The notes beneath the pieces are model-generated. The model searched no databases. It was given only the letters and a program-made list of their open reading frames with translations, and was not told where the DNA came from. Positions 51,966 through 64,000 of a stretch of DNA of 64,000 nucleotides are shown here, in pieces; the first letter of the stretch is position 1, and the number at the start of each line of letters is the position of its first letter. Origin of the DNA: Cichorium intybus (lineage: Eukaryota; Streptophyta; Magnoliopsida; Asterales; Asteraceae); contig CM042016.1 of the NCBI GenBank assembly GCA_023525715.1, forward strand, positions 65,859,382 to 65,923,381, read 5' to 3'. Both the position numbers and the translations under genes were made by a program.

Positions 51966-54900
51966 TGTGACAACCTAAAACTTTAATATATGAAAGAAGA
52001 ATTTAAAATAAGTATCTTGATGTAAGGAGGTTGGTGCTACAAGAAATTAAGTGTTCTAACCGAAGGCAAAATGGGAAATTTGGGACTAAAAGTGAAGAAA
52101 ATATTTGTAATCTTTAAAAATTAATATCTAAAAATTTATAAGGATTTGGGAAAACATCGTCAAGGAGACTTTTGTAGATTTTGATGTAATGATAATATAG
52201 GAAAAATATTTGATTCGTTTGGAGTTATAACGAAGAAGTTATGATGGATTAGAGGTAGTCAAAAAGTGAAAAAATAGCCAAGTGGCCATGTTTAAGGGCC
52301 GATAGCGGGAAATCTGAGTGGATTCAGATTTAACTTAGTAAGGGAAAGTTGTAGATCAAATTCCCACCTTTCTAACGAGGTAAAGTTTGCAGAAATCGGG
52401 CTTGATATGTAGAAGTTCTGGCTAGGTAAAGATTGGGGAAAATTATAGATATGTGTAGAAAACGTTTCTAAGGCATGGAATTAAGGGCAATATGGTCTTT
52501 TTCGAATTTGACTAGTCAAAACCATCAATGGGCTGCGTTTCTTTCCTATGTGCGTAAATAAAATTAACATAAATAGAAAGGAGAAAAAGGGAAAATCGGG
52601 AAGCTTCTTCTCTTGTTCGTCAAAGCAGAAACCCAAACACACACACATCTAAGTACGATTTTGAATTGGCAATCGAAAATTGAGAGTGAGAGATCGAGAT
52701 TGAAAGGTTTGAGAAACGAGAAAGAGAAGATTTATGGAAGCAGTGAGATCGAGAGACAGCAGCTCCTGCTGCTGTCTCGTTTTTCGGTAACGCCGTCGAC
52801 TCCGACGGCGGCGATGAGAGTTCCGGCGATGATTAGGAGTTCCAGCGGCAATGGTGGATCGAGATATACCATTTGGTCTGATGCAACATCTCCAATTTCA
52901 GATTTTTGAGACCCAAGATAGATTCTAATGGAACATAAAGTTGATTTTTGAACCCTAGCTATTAAATCCGAAAATTTCTTGATATAAGTTAGAAATTTAA
53001 TTGATTTTCTGATTTTATCATGTTATGGGTTCAAAACAATAAAAAATGATAAATGTTGATGTTAGAATTGGGATTTTTGCAAATAAGTTGGGTTGAGTTC
53101 ATAAACTCCAAGAATGTGGTATTATGTTAATAAATGGTTGAGATGATGATAAAGGCATTGCTATTGAAAAGGTGATTATGCACGAAATGGACTAAAATGA
53201 CAACATTGTTATACAATATGAAAGAATGAATGAATATACAAATGTTATGTGGTTAAAAAGATAGGTTTCAAGTTATTAACCAAAGAATGAAATTGAGAAT
53301 TCATATGAATAAATTCTTGGGTTAAAATATGGTACTTGAATTGGTTAGTTTACTTTATATATTGGAAAATCGAATGGAATTGTAAATTCCATCAGTAATG
53401 GGACAAATTAAGTATGTGTAAAATAATGTTCAAGAGATCATAAAACCTAATTGGAAGGATAATTTGAAATGTTGGGAATGTAATTGGTGTAAAATGAACT
53501 TAAAATAACATGGTTTATGATAGTTTCTATTTTTAGAAAATTTATTGTTATAGATTTATCAAAACCACGTAAATGAGCAAAATAAAAGATGTTTTGCCAT
53601 TTAAACATTTAAGTAAACTTATAGAAAAGTATAAACATGAATCTTGCTGAAATAACTTAGTAGAAATATGAAAATATCATATTTGGCCAACTGTGGGACA
53701 AAAAGAGGGAAAGTTGTCAAAAATATGTATTAAGTTTTGCTGAGCATGTTTAATCATTCAAATGGAATTAGATAGTCATTATATGAAATCCACGAATGAT
53801 TAGACCATATTATATGATTAATTGTGAATTGCAGTTCCTATCATTTATTAATTTAATAGACAATGAAGGATACTTGGAAGTGTATCAGCCTAAAGATAGT
53901 GGAATATTGTAGCTAGACATACCTAGCTACCGAGGTGAGTACATGAGGACTTTTATAGGTACATAGCAACAAGTTTTTTTAATGTTAAATGTTTTATGAG
54001 TAATGGTTTTCTACATTATTTTAAAATTTTGAATCAGTAAGTATCATTTATGTTAACTTATTGAATTGGTTTTATAAATGATTCTAAAGTATAAAGTTTT
54101 AAAAGTTGTTTTATGCAAAAGTTAAGATGATTTCTGTATGATTGAATGATGTTTATGATTTAGACCAACATGTAATGAAATGATAATTGTGAATTGAATG
54201 AAAATGTGATAAATGAGAAAGACGTCCGGACAAGGATCTCACGCTAGTGAGGGGAGGTCAAAAGACACTACTGGGATGGTACCTCCCGTCGCGAAGTAGT
54301 TGTCTCAGCACGCCCTTATGGATAAATTTGTTCTATTCCATGAAGGGAAGAAAACTAGCACGCGCTCACGGATAGATTGGTTCTATTCCAGGGAGGAAAG
54401 ATACGGGGAAACCCGTATGAAACCAAATAGTAATAAATGAACCATGAATTACAGTTGGTCTATGTTTTGATAAGAAAGGGTTTATTTTATATTTTCTCAT
54501 GATAAAGTGAAAAACCTGATGGTTTTATGATACAGTAATGACTTATGTTTTATTTTTATAGCAATGAACTTTTGTTTCGATGACAAGTAATGATTTTATG
54601 CTTTTGATGATCAAACAATGATTCTAAGATTTTATGATGAAGTATTGATATATAATTTGATGTTTTGACGATAAAGTGGATTTTGTAGGTTATGAAAAGA
54701 AAGGAAAGTTTTCTTGGTTTTATTATAGTTAATGATATTCAAATTGATTTAAACTTGTTAGGTCTAAAACCCATGTATCTCACGAGACTTTTTTCTTACG
54801 TATGTTTGTTTTAAAATGCTATGTACTCAGGAACAGGATGTATAGCATTGGATTAAAGGAGTGAAGAACTTAGAAGCTTTTATGTGGATGGTAGATAGAA

Positions 54901-55348
54901 AAGATGATCAAGAAGATGGTGTTAATTCAAGTGCGGTATAGTTTATTATGTAACTGAGAGACATTATGTTTATGGTTTAGAAATATCCTTATACAGTAAA
55001 GTTTGGTTATGTCCCGTATTATTTTTGGGCTATTTTTCTATTGTGTCGAGTCAGTATGGGTTTATTAATATAGCCCAAAGGTCATGCTGAATTTTCGGTA
55101 GAAATGTTAGATTAATACGAGACATAACTTTGACACCTTTAAAGGCTTTACTATGGTTGTTTTAATATGAGTTTGTAACCCCCAATGTTGTCTAAATATC
55201 TTTTTACGTATTTGTTTTTATTGGGACCAAAGGTTTTAAATGATGTCTTTATTATTAAAAGAAAAGTTTTTAAAAGAATGAAATTTTCACTTAATGACGT
55301 TTTATAAATTATTACACTAATAAGGTGTATGAAAGGTGGGGTGTTACA
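51966..55348 (+). repeat. Gypsy 5' LTR
   Basis: TGTGACAACC...GGGGTGTTACA. Lacks about 100 bases present in the 3' LTR (about 59525-59640), with short repeats at the deletion edges. Confidence 0.92.
52613..52912 (+). other. Longest frame inside the Gypsy LTR
   Basis: A 98-codon frame, Ser/Arg-rich, with no domain. The same region of the 3' LTR (about 59020-59320) also lacks stops over most of its length, but composition rather than selection can explain that. Not called as a gene. Confidence 0.2.
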
Positions 55349-55351
55349 ATT

Positions 55352-55365
55352 TGGTATCAGAGCCA
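55352..55365 (+). other. Primer-binding site (initiator Met tRNA)
   Basis: TGGTATCAGAGCCA, exact, three bases after the LTR. Confidence 0.92.
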
Positions 55366-58300
55366 TAGTTTAAGCGAATTAGGTGTCGAGACTCGAATCT
55401 AGGCTTAAACTGTGTGAGGATGATGTGAGAATACAGACTTAAGATACGGCCATAAGCAGAAAAATAAGAGTTGTCATAGGATGTATCGTAAGATAGGTTG
55501 TTGAACCTAAGATCCTAAGATAGGATGTGGACCTATAGGATGGTTAAGCCGATGTGTCTAAGATAAAACATGAGTGATAGGGAGTTATAGTTTGATATGA
55601 ATTGATGGAGCAGGAGACCTAGTGGTGATACCAGAAAAAATACATATAGGTGGTTATAATAATATGGGCCCGTAGTATCATAACCACATGATATGTATTT
55701 GAGTTTGGTGGAATCACAAAGGGATCATGTGAATTTGGTAAGGGATGCATGTAGGGAGTAAGAAAGCGAAGAAAGAAGACTTGAATGACATAGCATTAAT
55801 ATACCTATGTAATAAAATCAAGTATAACTGAAAAGGTTGAAAGTATGACTAAAAGTAATAAAGATAATAAAAGGAGTATGTATTATGGAATTCGAAAAGG
55901 CAAAAATGAATCAGTTAAGATAACTGAGATACCCTATATGGGTTGACTACAATTATAAAGTATACATCTAAGAACGAGAGAAAGTATGAGAAAAACTATT
56001 AAGAAAAGTATGATCAATATGTAATATGCCAATTAGTTGAGGAAAATATGAAACAAAATAAATTATAAATATGTTATACAAAACTTCCAAGTTTGTGTAA
56101 CTAAAGATTCCGTTGTCTAACGGGAATGAATCAAGAATATGGAATAAAGAACTAATTCATGTCACTATGATGACTAAAGTAAAGCAAGATTGAAAAGTAT
56201 GATTACATATATGGATAAAAGTCAAATAAGAAAAGAAGTATGAAGCACTTAGCTGAAAAGTAAATGTTATTGGGTTGGTGGTTATTTGGAGCCAAACCCT
56301 ATAGTTATAAGAAGCAAGCAAAGAGGAAAGATAGAATTTAATAATATGGTGTGTTTCCTAAGGACAACCGTGAACTTTAGGAATAATTATCGAAAGTCAT
56401 GAGTTTTGATCTACTGAAAGGAAAAGCATCCTGACACAGGTCGTGTGAAAGGCACACATGTCGTGTGATTTGGCTGTGATGGGAAATTCTTCTGGCACGG
56501 GCCGTGTGAGAAGTACACGGACCGTGTGTCTTTCAGCTTGCAGTTTTCGCCATTTCTTCAGTCCACAAGCTTCTTAATGATATCTAAAGCCTTCTGAGTG
56601 CGTATGTGTAAATTCCAAGTGAGCTATTTTGTATAAGACATCTAACGAATTCGGGAAATAAGAAGTCATGAATATAATGCTTTAACGAGTAAACAAGAAA
56701 GATCTTAGGAAATAACATGATGCCCCTTAAGGACAACCAGAGAATAAGTATGGTTATTAAAAGTTATGATTAGATATATCGATTAGAAAGTGAAAGTATG
56801 TTGTTAAAATGGAAATTAATGAAATCGGAAAAGTGTCAAAGATTATGTGATCTTAAATATTTTGCCTTATTATAATGCGATTATAAGAACATGAACTTAA
56901 AATAAATAAGCTAAAGTATTGAAAGAACAGGAAATAAGGAAAATTGATAAAGGTTGTCAATTCTTGATTGAGAATTTGAATTGCAAATTGAAGATTGCGA
57001 AGCAAGCTCTTAGTATGTCGAAGCTCTTCCTTCGTACTGTGTGTGAGCATGATAATTAGATTCTGAAGATCAAGAAGGAAAATGGTCACATGTGAATATT
57101 TCGCAACAACAAGTTAAAGTAATGATGGTATGCCTTTCTTTTCATGTAGTATTTTGAGGCAAGGAAGTCGTTATGAACTGTTAGTTCTACAAGTTTATAC
57201 TAGTAGATAATTGTCTATTTATTTAATGGCGAACTACATGTAGTCTCGTTTCATCACAAATGGAGGTAGTTGAAAATGAATGAGAATCCACATGTTAATT
57301 ATGGTTGAGGTTGTTTTAAGATTATATGAAGTGAAAAGAGATGAAGTGGAATAAGTTATTGTTTTATAGAAATCATATAAGGACTTTGACCTTAAAAGAA
57401 AATGCTCATTTTCTTTTAAGGGGTAGATGTGAAGACTCTGATGTTTGGTCTTATGATGTGCGTATTGATAGAATGGTGCAAGTATAAGTCTTGAGACATG
57501 ATGAATGTAGTTCAGCAAAGAGCTCAAGAGTTGTCTAAGGATATTGTAGGATACTGGAAGTGTAGTATTTAATAAGGAATTTGTACCAAGGGTTAGAATT
57601 CTAATATTGAAATAGATCGTTGCAAAGAGACATGTATAATGATTGGATTATGATACATGTGAACTAAAAGAAGTAGATGAATCCCTAGTTAACTCTAGTA
57701 GTATCAATGTAGCATTGGTGGAAGCAGGGTGACCAAATCGAATGGTCAATGAGATTGGGACTTAGTAATGTATGAAGACTAATTGGCTAATAATTAGAAC
57801 ATCCAGTTGATAATTGTATATATGTAAATTAGTCTTATGGAATCATTAAGTTTTTAGTTAAAGCCAAAGAAGAAGGAAGAATACAAAGTAAAGGAAGACT
57901 CATGGAAATAAAGTCTAATGATTTGAAGCTAAGTATGAACAATAAAGTAGAATGTTATTTTGGATGATTAAGTCCAAAGCTCTACTGTGTGAATATTGAT
58001 GCATTCGGTTATTAGAACACAAGGATGTCGAAGAAGTAAGCATGTTTGAGTGTTAGGTAGCGAGGCAAAAGTTATTAAATCACATATTGACTTTGAAAAG
58101 TCAAACTTACTATGTAATGTGCTTAAGGAAGTTATCTAAGTTTCAAATGGAATGCATTTTAGTGATTATGAGCTAGATAAGAAAGCACGGGAAATGAAGA
58201 TGAATAATAAGGAATGATTAAAACAAGGATTGCACAAGGCCATGAGAATTCGAAGCAAGAGTTCTGTTAATGACTTTGTAACAGTTTAGATTCCCATGCA

Positions 58301-58374
58301 ATTATGTAGTTGCTAGTTTTGTTGCTTCCCATGGAGTGATTCCGAGAACAGAATCCTTTTAAGGCGTACATATT
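55366..58374 (+). other. Non-coding internal region of the Gypsy element
   Basis: AG-rich on the + strand with frequent stops. A short segment at 56430-56530 repeats CACGGGCCGTGTG and related inverse motifs. No gag, protease, RT or integrase motif is visible on either strand. No clear polypurine tract adjoins the 3' LTR. Confidence 0.7.
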
Positions 58375-61300
58375 TGTGACAACCTAAAATTTTAATATAT
58401 GAAATAAGAATTTAAAATAAGTATCTTGATGTAAGGAGGTTGGTGCTAAAAGAAATTAAGTGTTCTAACCAAGGGCAAAAAGGGAAATTTGGGACTAAAA
58501 GTGAAGAAAATATTTGTAATATTTAAAAATTAATAGTTCAAAATTTATAAGGATTTGGGAAAAAGTCGTCAAGGAGACTTTTTTAGATATTGATGTAATG
58601 ATAATATAGGAAAAATATTTGATTCGTTTGGAGTTATAACGAAGAAGTTATGACGAATTAGAGATAGTCAAAAAGTGACAAAAAATAGCCAAGTGGTCAT
58701 GCTTAAGGGCCGATAGCGGGAAATCTGAGTGGATTCAGATTTAACTTAGTTAGGAAAGTTGTAGATCCAATTCCCACCTTTCTAACGAGGTAAAGTTTGT
58801 AGAAATCGGGCTTGATATGTAGAAGTTATGGCTAGGTAAAGATTGGGGAAAATTATAGATATGTGTAGAAAAATTTTCGAACGCATGGAATTAAGGGCAA
58901 TATGGTCTTTTTCGAATTTGACTAGTCAAAACCATCCATGGGATGCGTTTCTTTCCTATGGGCGTAAATAAAATTGAACAGAAATAGAAAGGAGAAAAAG
59001 GGAAAATCGGGAAGCTTCTTCTCTTGTTCGTCAAAGCAGGAATGCAAACACGCACACATCTAAGTGCGATTTTGAAATGGCAATCGAAAATTGAGAGTGA
59101 CAAATCGAGATTGAAAGGTTTGAGAATCGAGAAAGAGAAGATTTATGGAAGCAGTGAGATCGAGAGATAGCAGCTCCTGCTGCTGGCGCGTTTTCCGGTA
59201 ACACCATCGACTCCGGCGGCGGCGATGAGAGTTCCGGTGATGATTAGGAGTTACAGCGGCAATGGTGGGTCGAGATATACCATTTGGTCCGATGCAGCAT
59301 CTCTAATTTCAGATTTTTGAGACCCAAGACAGATTCTAATGGAAGGTAAAGTTGATTTTTGAACCCTAGCTATTAAATCCGAAAATTTCTTGATATAAGT
59401 TAGGCATTTAATTGATTTTCTGATTTTATCATGTTATGGGTTCAAAACAATAAAAACTGATAAATGTTGATGTTGGAATTGGGATTTTTGCATATAAGTT
59501 GGGTTGAGTTCATAAACTCCAAGAACTGAATTATTATGTGATAATATTCATAAAATCAAAGCTGGAAATCAAAATGTGGTATTATGTTATTGAGTTTCTA
59601 TGTTTGAATGAACTTTGGTAATATGGAAACTGTTAATAAATGGTTGAGATGATGATAAAGGCTTTGCTATTGAAGAGGTGATTATGCAAGAAATGGACTA
59701 AAATCACAACATTGTTATACAATACGAAAGAATGAATGAATATACAAATGTTATGTGGTTAAAAAGATAGGTTTCAAGTTATTAACAAAAGAATGAAATT
59801 GAGAATTCATATGAATAAATGCTTGGGTGAAAATATGGTACTTGAATTTGTTAGTTTACTTTATATATTGGAAAATGGAATGGAATTGTAAATTCCATTA
59901 GTAATGGGACAAATTAAGTATGTGTAAAATAATGTTCAAGAGATCATAAAACCTAATTGGAAGGATAATATGAAATGTTTGGAATGTAACTGGTGTCAAA
60001 TAAACTTAAAATAGCATGGTTTGTGACAGTTTCTATTTTTAGAAACTTTATTGTTATAGATTTATCAAAATAGCGTAAATGACCAAAATAAAAGATGTTT
60101 TGCCATTTAAACATTTAAGTAAACTTATAGAAAAGTATAAACATGAATCTTGCTGAAATAACTTAGTAGAAATATGAAAATATTATATTTGGCCAAATGT
60201 GGGACAAAAAGAGGTAAAGTTGTCAAAAATAGGTATTAAGTTTTGCTAAACATGTTTAATCATTCGAATGGAATTAGATAATGAGTATAAGAAATCCAAG
60301 AATGATTAGACCAGATTATATGATTAATTGTGAATTGTAGTTCTAATCATTTATTAATTTAACAGACAGTGAAGGATACTTGGAAGTGGTATCAGCCTAA
60401 AGATAGTATAATATTGTAGCTAGACATACCTAGCTACCGAGTTGAGTACATGAGGACTTTTCTGGGTACATAGCAACAAGTTTTGTTTTAATGTTAAATG
60501 TTTTATGAGAATGTTTTCTAAATGATTTTAAAAGCTTGAATTAGTAACTATCGATTTATGTTGACTTATTGAATTGGTTTTACAAATGATTCTAAAGTTT
60601 AAAGTTTTAAAAGTTGTTTTATGCAAAAGTTATGAAGATTTCTGTATGATTGAATGATGTTTATGATTGAGACCAACATGTAATGAAATGATAAATGTGA
60701 ATTGAACTAAAATGTGATAAATGAGAAAGACGTCTGGACAAGGATCTCACCCAAGTGAGGGGAGGTCAAACGACACTATTGGGATGGTACCTCCCATCGC
60801 GAAGTAGTTGTCTCATCACGCCCTTATGGATGTATTTGTTCTATTCCATGAAGGGAAGAAAACTAGCACGTGCTCACGGATAGATTGGTTCTATTCCGGA
60901 GAGGGAAGATACGGGGAAACCCGTATGAAACCAAATAATAATAAATGAACCATGAATTACAGTTGGTCTATGTTTTGATAAGAAAGGGTTTATTTTATGT
61001 TTTCTCATGATAAAGTGAAAAATCTAATGTTTTTATGATAAAGTAATGACTTATGTTTTATTGTTATAGCAATGAACTTTTGTTTCTATGACAGGTAATG
61101 ATTTTATGCTTCTGATGATCAAACAGTGATTCTAAGATTTTATGATGAAGTATTGATATATAATTTGATGTTTTGACAATAAAGTGGATTTTGCAGGTTA
61201 TGAAAAGAAAGGAAAGTTTTCTTGGTTTTATTATAGTTAATGATATTCAAATTGATTTAAACTTGTTGGGTCTAAAACCTATGTATCTCACGAGACTTTT

Positions 61301-61857
61301 GTCTTACGTATGTTTGTTTTAAAATGCTATGTACTCAGGAACAGGATATCTAGCATTGGATTAAACGAGTGAAGAACTTAGAAGCTTTTATGTGGATGGT
61401 AGATAGAAAAGATGATCAAGAAGATAGAGTTAATTCAAGTGCGGTACAGTTTATTATGTAATTGAGTGACATTATGTTTATGGTTTAGAAATACCCTTAT
61501 ACTGTAAAGTTGTGTTATGCCCCGTATTGATTTTGGGCTATTTTTCTATTGTGTCGAGTCAGTATGGATTTATTAATATAGCCCAAAGGTCATGACCAAT
61601 TTTCGGTAGAAATGTTATATTAATACGAGACATAACTTTGACACGTTTAAAGGCTTTACTATGGTTGTTTTGATATGAGTTTGTAACCCCCAATGTTGTC
61701 TAAATATCTTTTTACGTATTTGTTTTTATTGAGACCAAAGGTTTTAAACGATGTGTTTTTGATTAAAAGAAAAGTTTTTAAAAGAATGAAATTTTCACTT
61801 AATGACGTTTTATAATTTATTACATTAAATAAGGCGTATGAAAGGTGGGGTGTTACA
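58375..61857 (+). repeat. Gypsy 3' LTR
   Basis: Direct repeat of 51966-55348, with many single-base differences and one length difference of about 100 bases. Confidence 0.92.
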
Positions 61858-64000
61858 ATATGATATTGAACAGTGTGATCCATATCTAAAAGAATTTGTT
61901 GAATAGAAGGACCAATATGACAGAAAGCCCATGAGACCAACCGACATTGAAACAAGAATAAGAAAATCAAATGACTCAGGAATACTCTTCAAGATTAACT
62001 TTGTTATCTCGTTTGCAAATTCTTTTTGTGAACAAAACAAGCTTGGAACATCCAAGATAACAAACTTACCTCATTTATTTGGAGAAAACAGCAAAGATAT
62101 AAACTAGTGTGGGCATATTGTTAACTGCCTCAGAGTATGCAAGTATCGATGTAATGAAATTGATCGTGGGGACTACTTTTGTGGACCACTTATTGTTTTA
62201 CTGGTAATTTTGTTTATAATATATATAATGTTATTTTTTATTCAATATAAGTAATTATATATTATTCACACTGCAGCTTGCTTACTTAGAATTCATGACA
62301 AGTTTCAAGAAAGAACCAAATGAAAGAGAAGGTCTTCCCGTTAACTACTGGAATATTCAAAAGATGACAAGAAGAGAAGAGGGATTAATCTTAAAAGGCT
62401 CTTTTGGTAATGTTGATATTAATGATCATTAATCAGAATCAAATGAACAATCATCCGATGAAGATGAATATATGACAGTTGAGGTAACTTTTTATTACAT
62501 TCACAATGTACTCTTTAATTTTTAAGTATATCATTATGTAGTTTCACAATGTGATGTTCTATACATGTTAATCATTTTTTTTAATTTTATACTCACAAAT
62601 GATAATATATTTGTGGTTTTAAAGTCACATGCTTATTTTGTGGATCATCTAAACAAATATATTTTACCAAAAGACATTCACAACATGAATTTTAAATAAA
62701 TACAACATGCATTTTAAATAAATATTTTTATATACATTCACATATTTTTGGTTTTAGAGTCACATGCTTACGTTGTGAACCATCTAAAACAAATACATTT
62801 TACCAAAACACATTCACAATATGAATTTAAATAAATAATGTTCCGTATACATTAATTTGTGAATCTGTTAGTGAGTTTTTGTTTTAAAGTTTTAAATTTA
62901 TGTTATATTTATTTTTGCAGGAATTGGAGTTGAAAGTTAAAAGAAAGAATGAAAAGCTGGTTGACGATAAAGAAATGCTTGAAAATTAATAATGATGAAA
63001 GTTTCTTGAGAGTAATAATTTGAAGTTGAAAGTTAAAAGAAAGAATGAAAAGCTGGTTGACGATAAAGAAATGCTTGAAAATTAATAATGATGAAAGTTT
63101 CTTGAGAGTAATAATTTGAAGGAGGTTGATAGACAATTTGAAGAAGTATTCATTAAGAAAGAAAGTGAATTGGAAAATGATCAAAATGAAAAAGATGTTG
63201 AAGATGAAGCCCAAAGGAATGAAAAAGAAGGTGAAGTTCGGATGAATGAATTAGACATTGAAGGTGAAATGAATGAAACCAATATGAATAAAGGTGAAAG
63301 GAATGGAACCAATGTGAATGACAATGAAGTTTAAGCAACCACTCCAATTAACAAAAAGGATTTGAATGAATCAACCACTTTGACACTAGGAGATTTCTTT
63401 GAAGATCCCAAGGTTCTTGAATTCGTCGACGTGTTGGAATTTTATATAAATAAGAATGACTTACAAAATGCACCCAAAATTACTCAAAAAATATAACAAA
63501 AACAAATATTAACTTTTAAAAAACAAGTTAATTGATTCATCAATACCTAGCTTTTCACTTGGTTTAACACAAGATTTCCAGTAAACAAATATAATACAAG
63601 GTAAAAAAGAAAAAGTATTGTTCAGGAGGAAAATCATGATTCAGAAGAGACCAACAATGATTTAGGAGTTCAACAATTAAGAAGAGATGTTTAGAAAAGA
63701 GTTACAAAACCATCTTCATTTTTATCTTCTCCTTACTGTCAGAAGATTGTTTGCATGGGGAATTTTCTAGAAGATGCAAAAACAAAGTGTCAAACATAAT
63801 AGTTATGAGGAATGGCTCTCCTAGTTAAAAGTTCACACTTAATATTTTATTTTATACACTAACATTTACATTTGCAATATCCTTTATTAATTGCTAATTC
63901 TTTTATTTTATGACAAATCAAGTGAAAATGTATTTGAAATGAAGAATGGTGTCATTGTATTAAGAGGAATGATAGAGACATTACAGGCTGGTTTGTGGGT
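61858..64000 (+). pseudogene. Ulp1-like transposon gene, copy 2, continuing off the window
   Basis: Resumes the domain after the Gypsy element: DPYLKEFVE, TAG, then DIETRIRKSNDSGILFKINF, ISFANSFCEQNKL, CGHIVNCLRVCKYRCNEID and YFCGPLIVLL. Introns fit at 62204-62276 (GTAATT...CTGCAG) and 62484-62920. The following exon starts ELELKVKRKNEKLVDDKEML, a coiled-coil-like stretch in a duplicated segment, then a Glu/Asn-rich acidic region (63116-63334). From about 63930, VFEMKNGVIVLRGMIETL matches the segment just before the Ulp1 catalytic domain, which should lie to the right. Stops at 61912, 62102 and 62432 and in the duplicated exon make this copy a pseudogene. Confidence 0.65.
62930..63121 (+). 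repeat. 96-bp tandem duplication in the Ulp1-like exon
   Basis: Two nearly identical 96-bp copies (62930-63025, 63026-63121) starting TTGAAAGTTAAAAGAAAGAA. The period is a multiple of three, so frame is preserved, but each copy carries TAATAATGATGA. Confidence 0.92.

Larger units (their letters stand above)
51966..61857 (+). mobile_element. Coding-free Gypsy-type element (LARD-like)
   Basis: LTRs of 3383 bp (51966-55348) and 3483 bp (58375-61857), perfect target duplication ATATG (51961-51965 and 61858-61862), and an exact initiator-Met PBS. The 3.0-kb internal region has no ORF above chance and no pol motif. Long LTRs with TGTGACAACC ends are typical of Tekay-type chromoviruses. Structure fits a large retrotransposon derivative mobilised in trans. 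Confidence 0.88.

Noticed and set aside
52613..52909. 98-codon Ser/Arg-rich frame as a possible gene
   Set aside because: Lies wholly in an LTR with no domain; kept only as a low-confidence note.

Overview
This window is a repeat-dense stretch of a flowering-plant nuclear genome, most likely a eudicot. Evidence: Ty1/copia and Ty3/gypsy LTR retrotransposons primed by plant initiator-Met tRNA, a FAR1/MULE-type transposase, transposon-borne Ulp1-like peptidase genes, a hAT foldback element, and long (TA)n microsatellites. The repeat families look Asteraceae-like, but that is an impression only. I see no intact host gene, tRNA, rRNA or CRISPR array. Every recognisable coding region belongs to a transposable element and is broken.

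Layout. 1-3457: two Copia elements meeting head to head, a + strand 3' end with its LTR followed by the leader and 5' LTR of a - strand element. 4441-18286: one decayed Ulp1-like transposon gene (copy 1, + strand), split by a solo LTR (6990-8847, TSD CTCTA) and by a full-length Copia element (10266-17918, - strand, TSD AAAAT). 18287-22245: unassigned sequence, then a structure of two 508-bp direct repeats between inverted arms. 22400-45890: one FAR1/MULE transposase pseudogene (- strand), split twice. One split is a non-autonomous Copia element (22484-38641) that contains a deleted Gypsy element (24631-35926), which itself contains a young non-autonomous Copia element (25463-31239). The other split is a short-LTR element (38781-44410) whose 5' LTR holds a further solo LTR (42560-44131). 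46118-51382: (TA)n, degenerate AT-rich repeats, and a hAT MITE whose loop holds a 3.3-kb solo LTR. 51590-64000: a second Ulp1-like gene (copy 2, + strand) split by a coding-free Gypsy element (51966-61857, TSD ATATG), running off the right edge.

How it fits together. Most insertions are supported by TG...CA ends and 5-bp target duplications, and removing several of them brings the host reading frame back together. The order of events can therefore be read from the sequence: old DNA transposons carrying FAR1 and Ulp1-like genes were hit by LTR elements, which were hit again. The innermost Copia element has the most similar LTR pair and is the youngest. Two Ulp1-like copies flank one FAR1 transposase, which fits one or two large MULEs carrying both genes, although I could not find outer terminal repeats with certainty.
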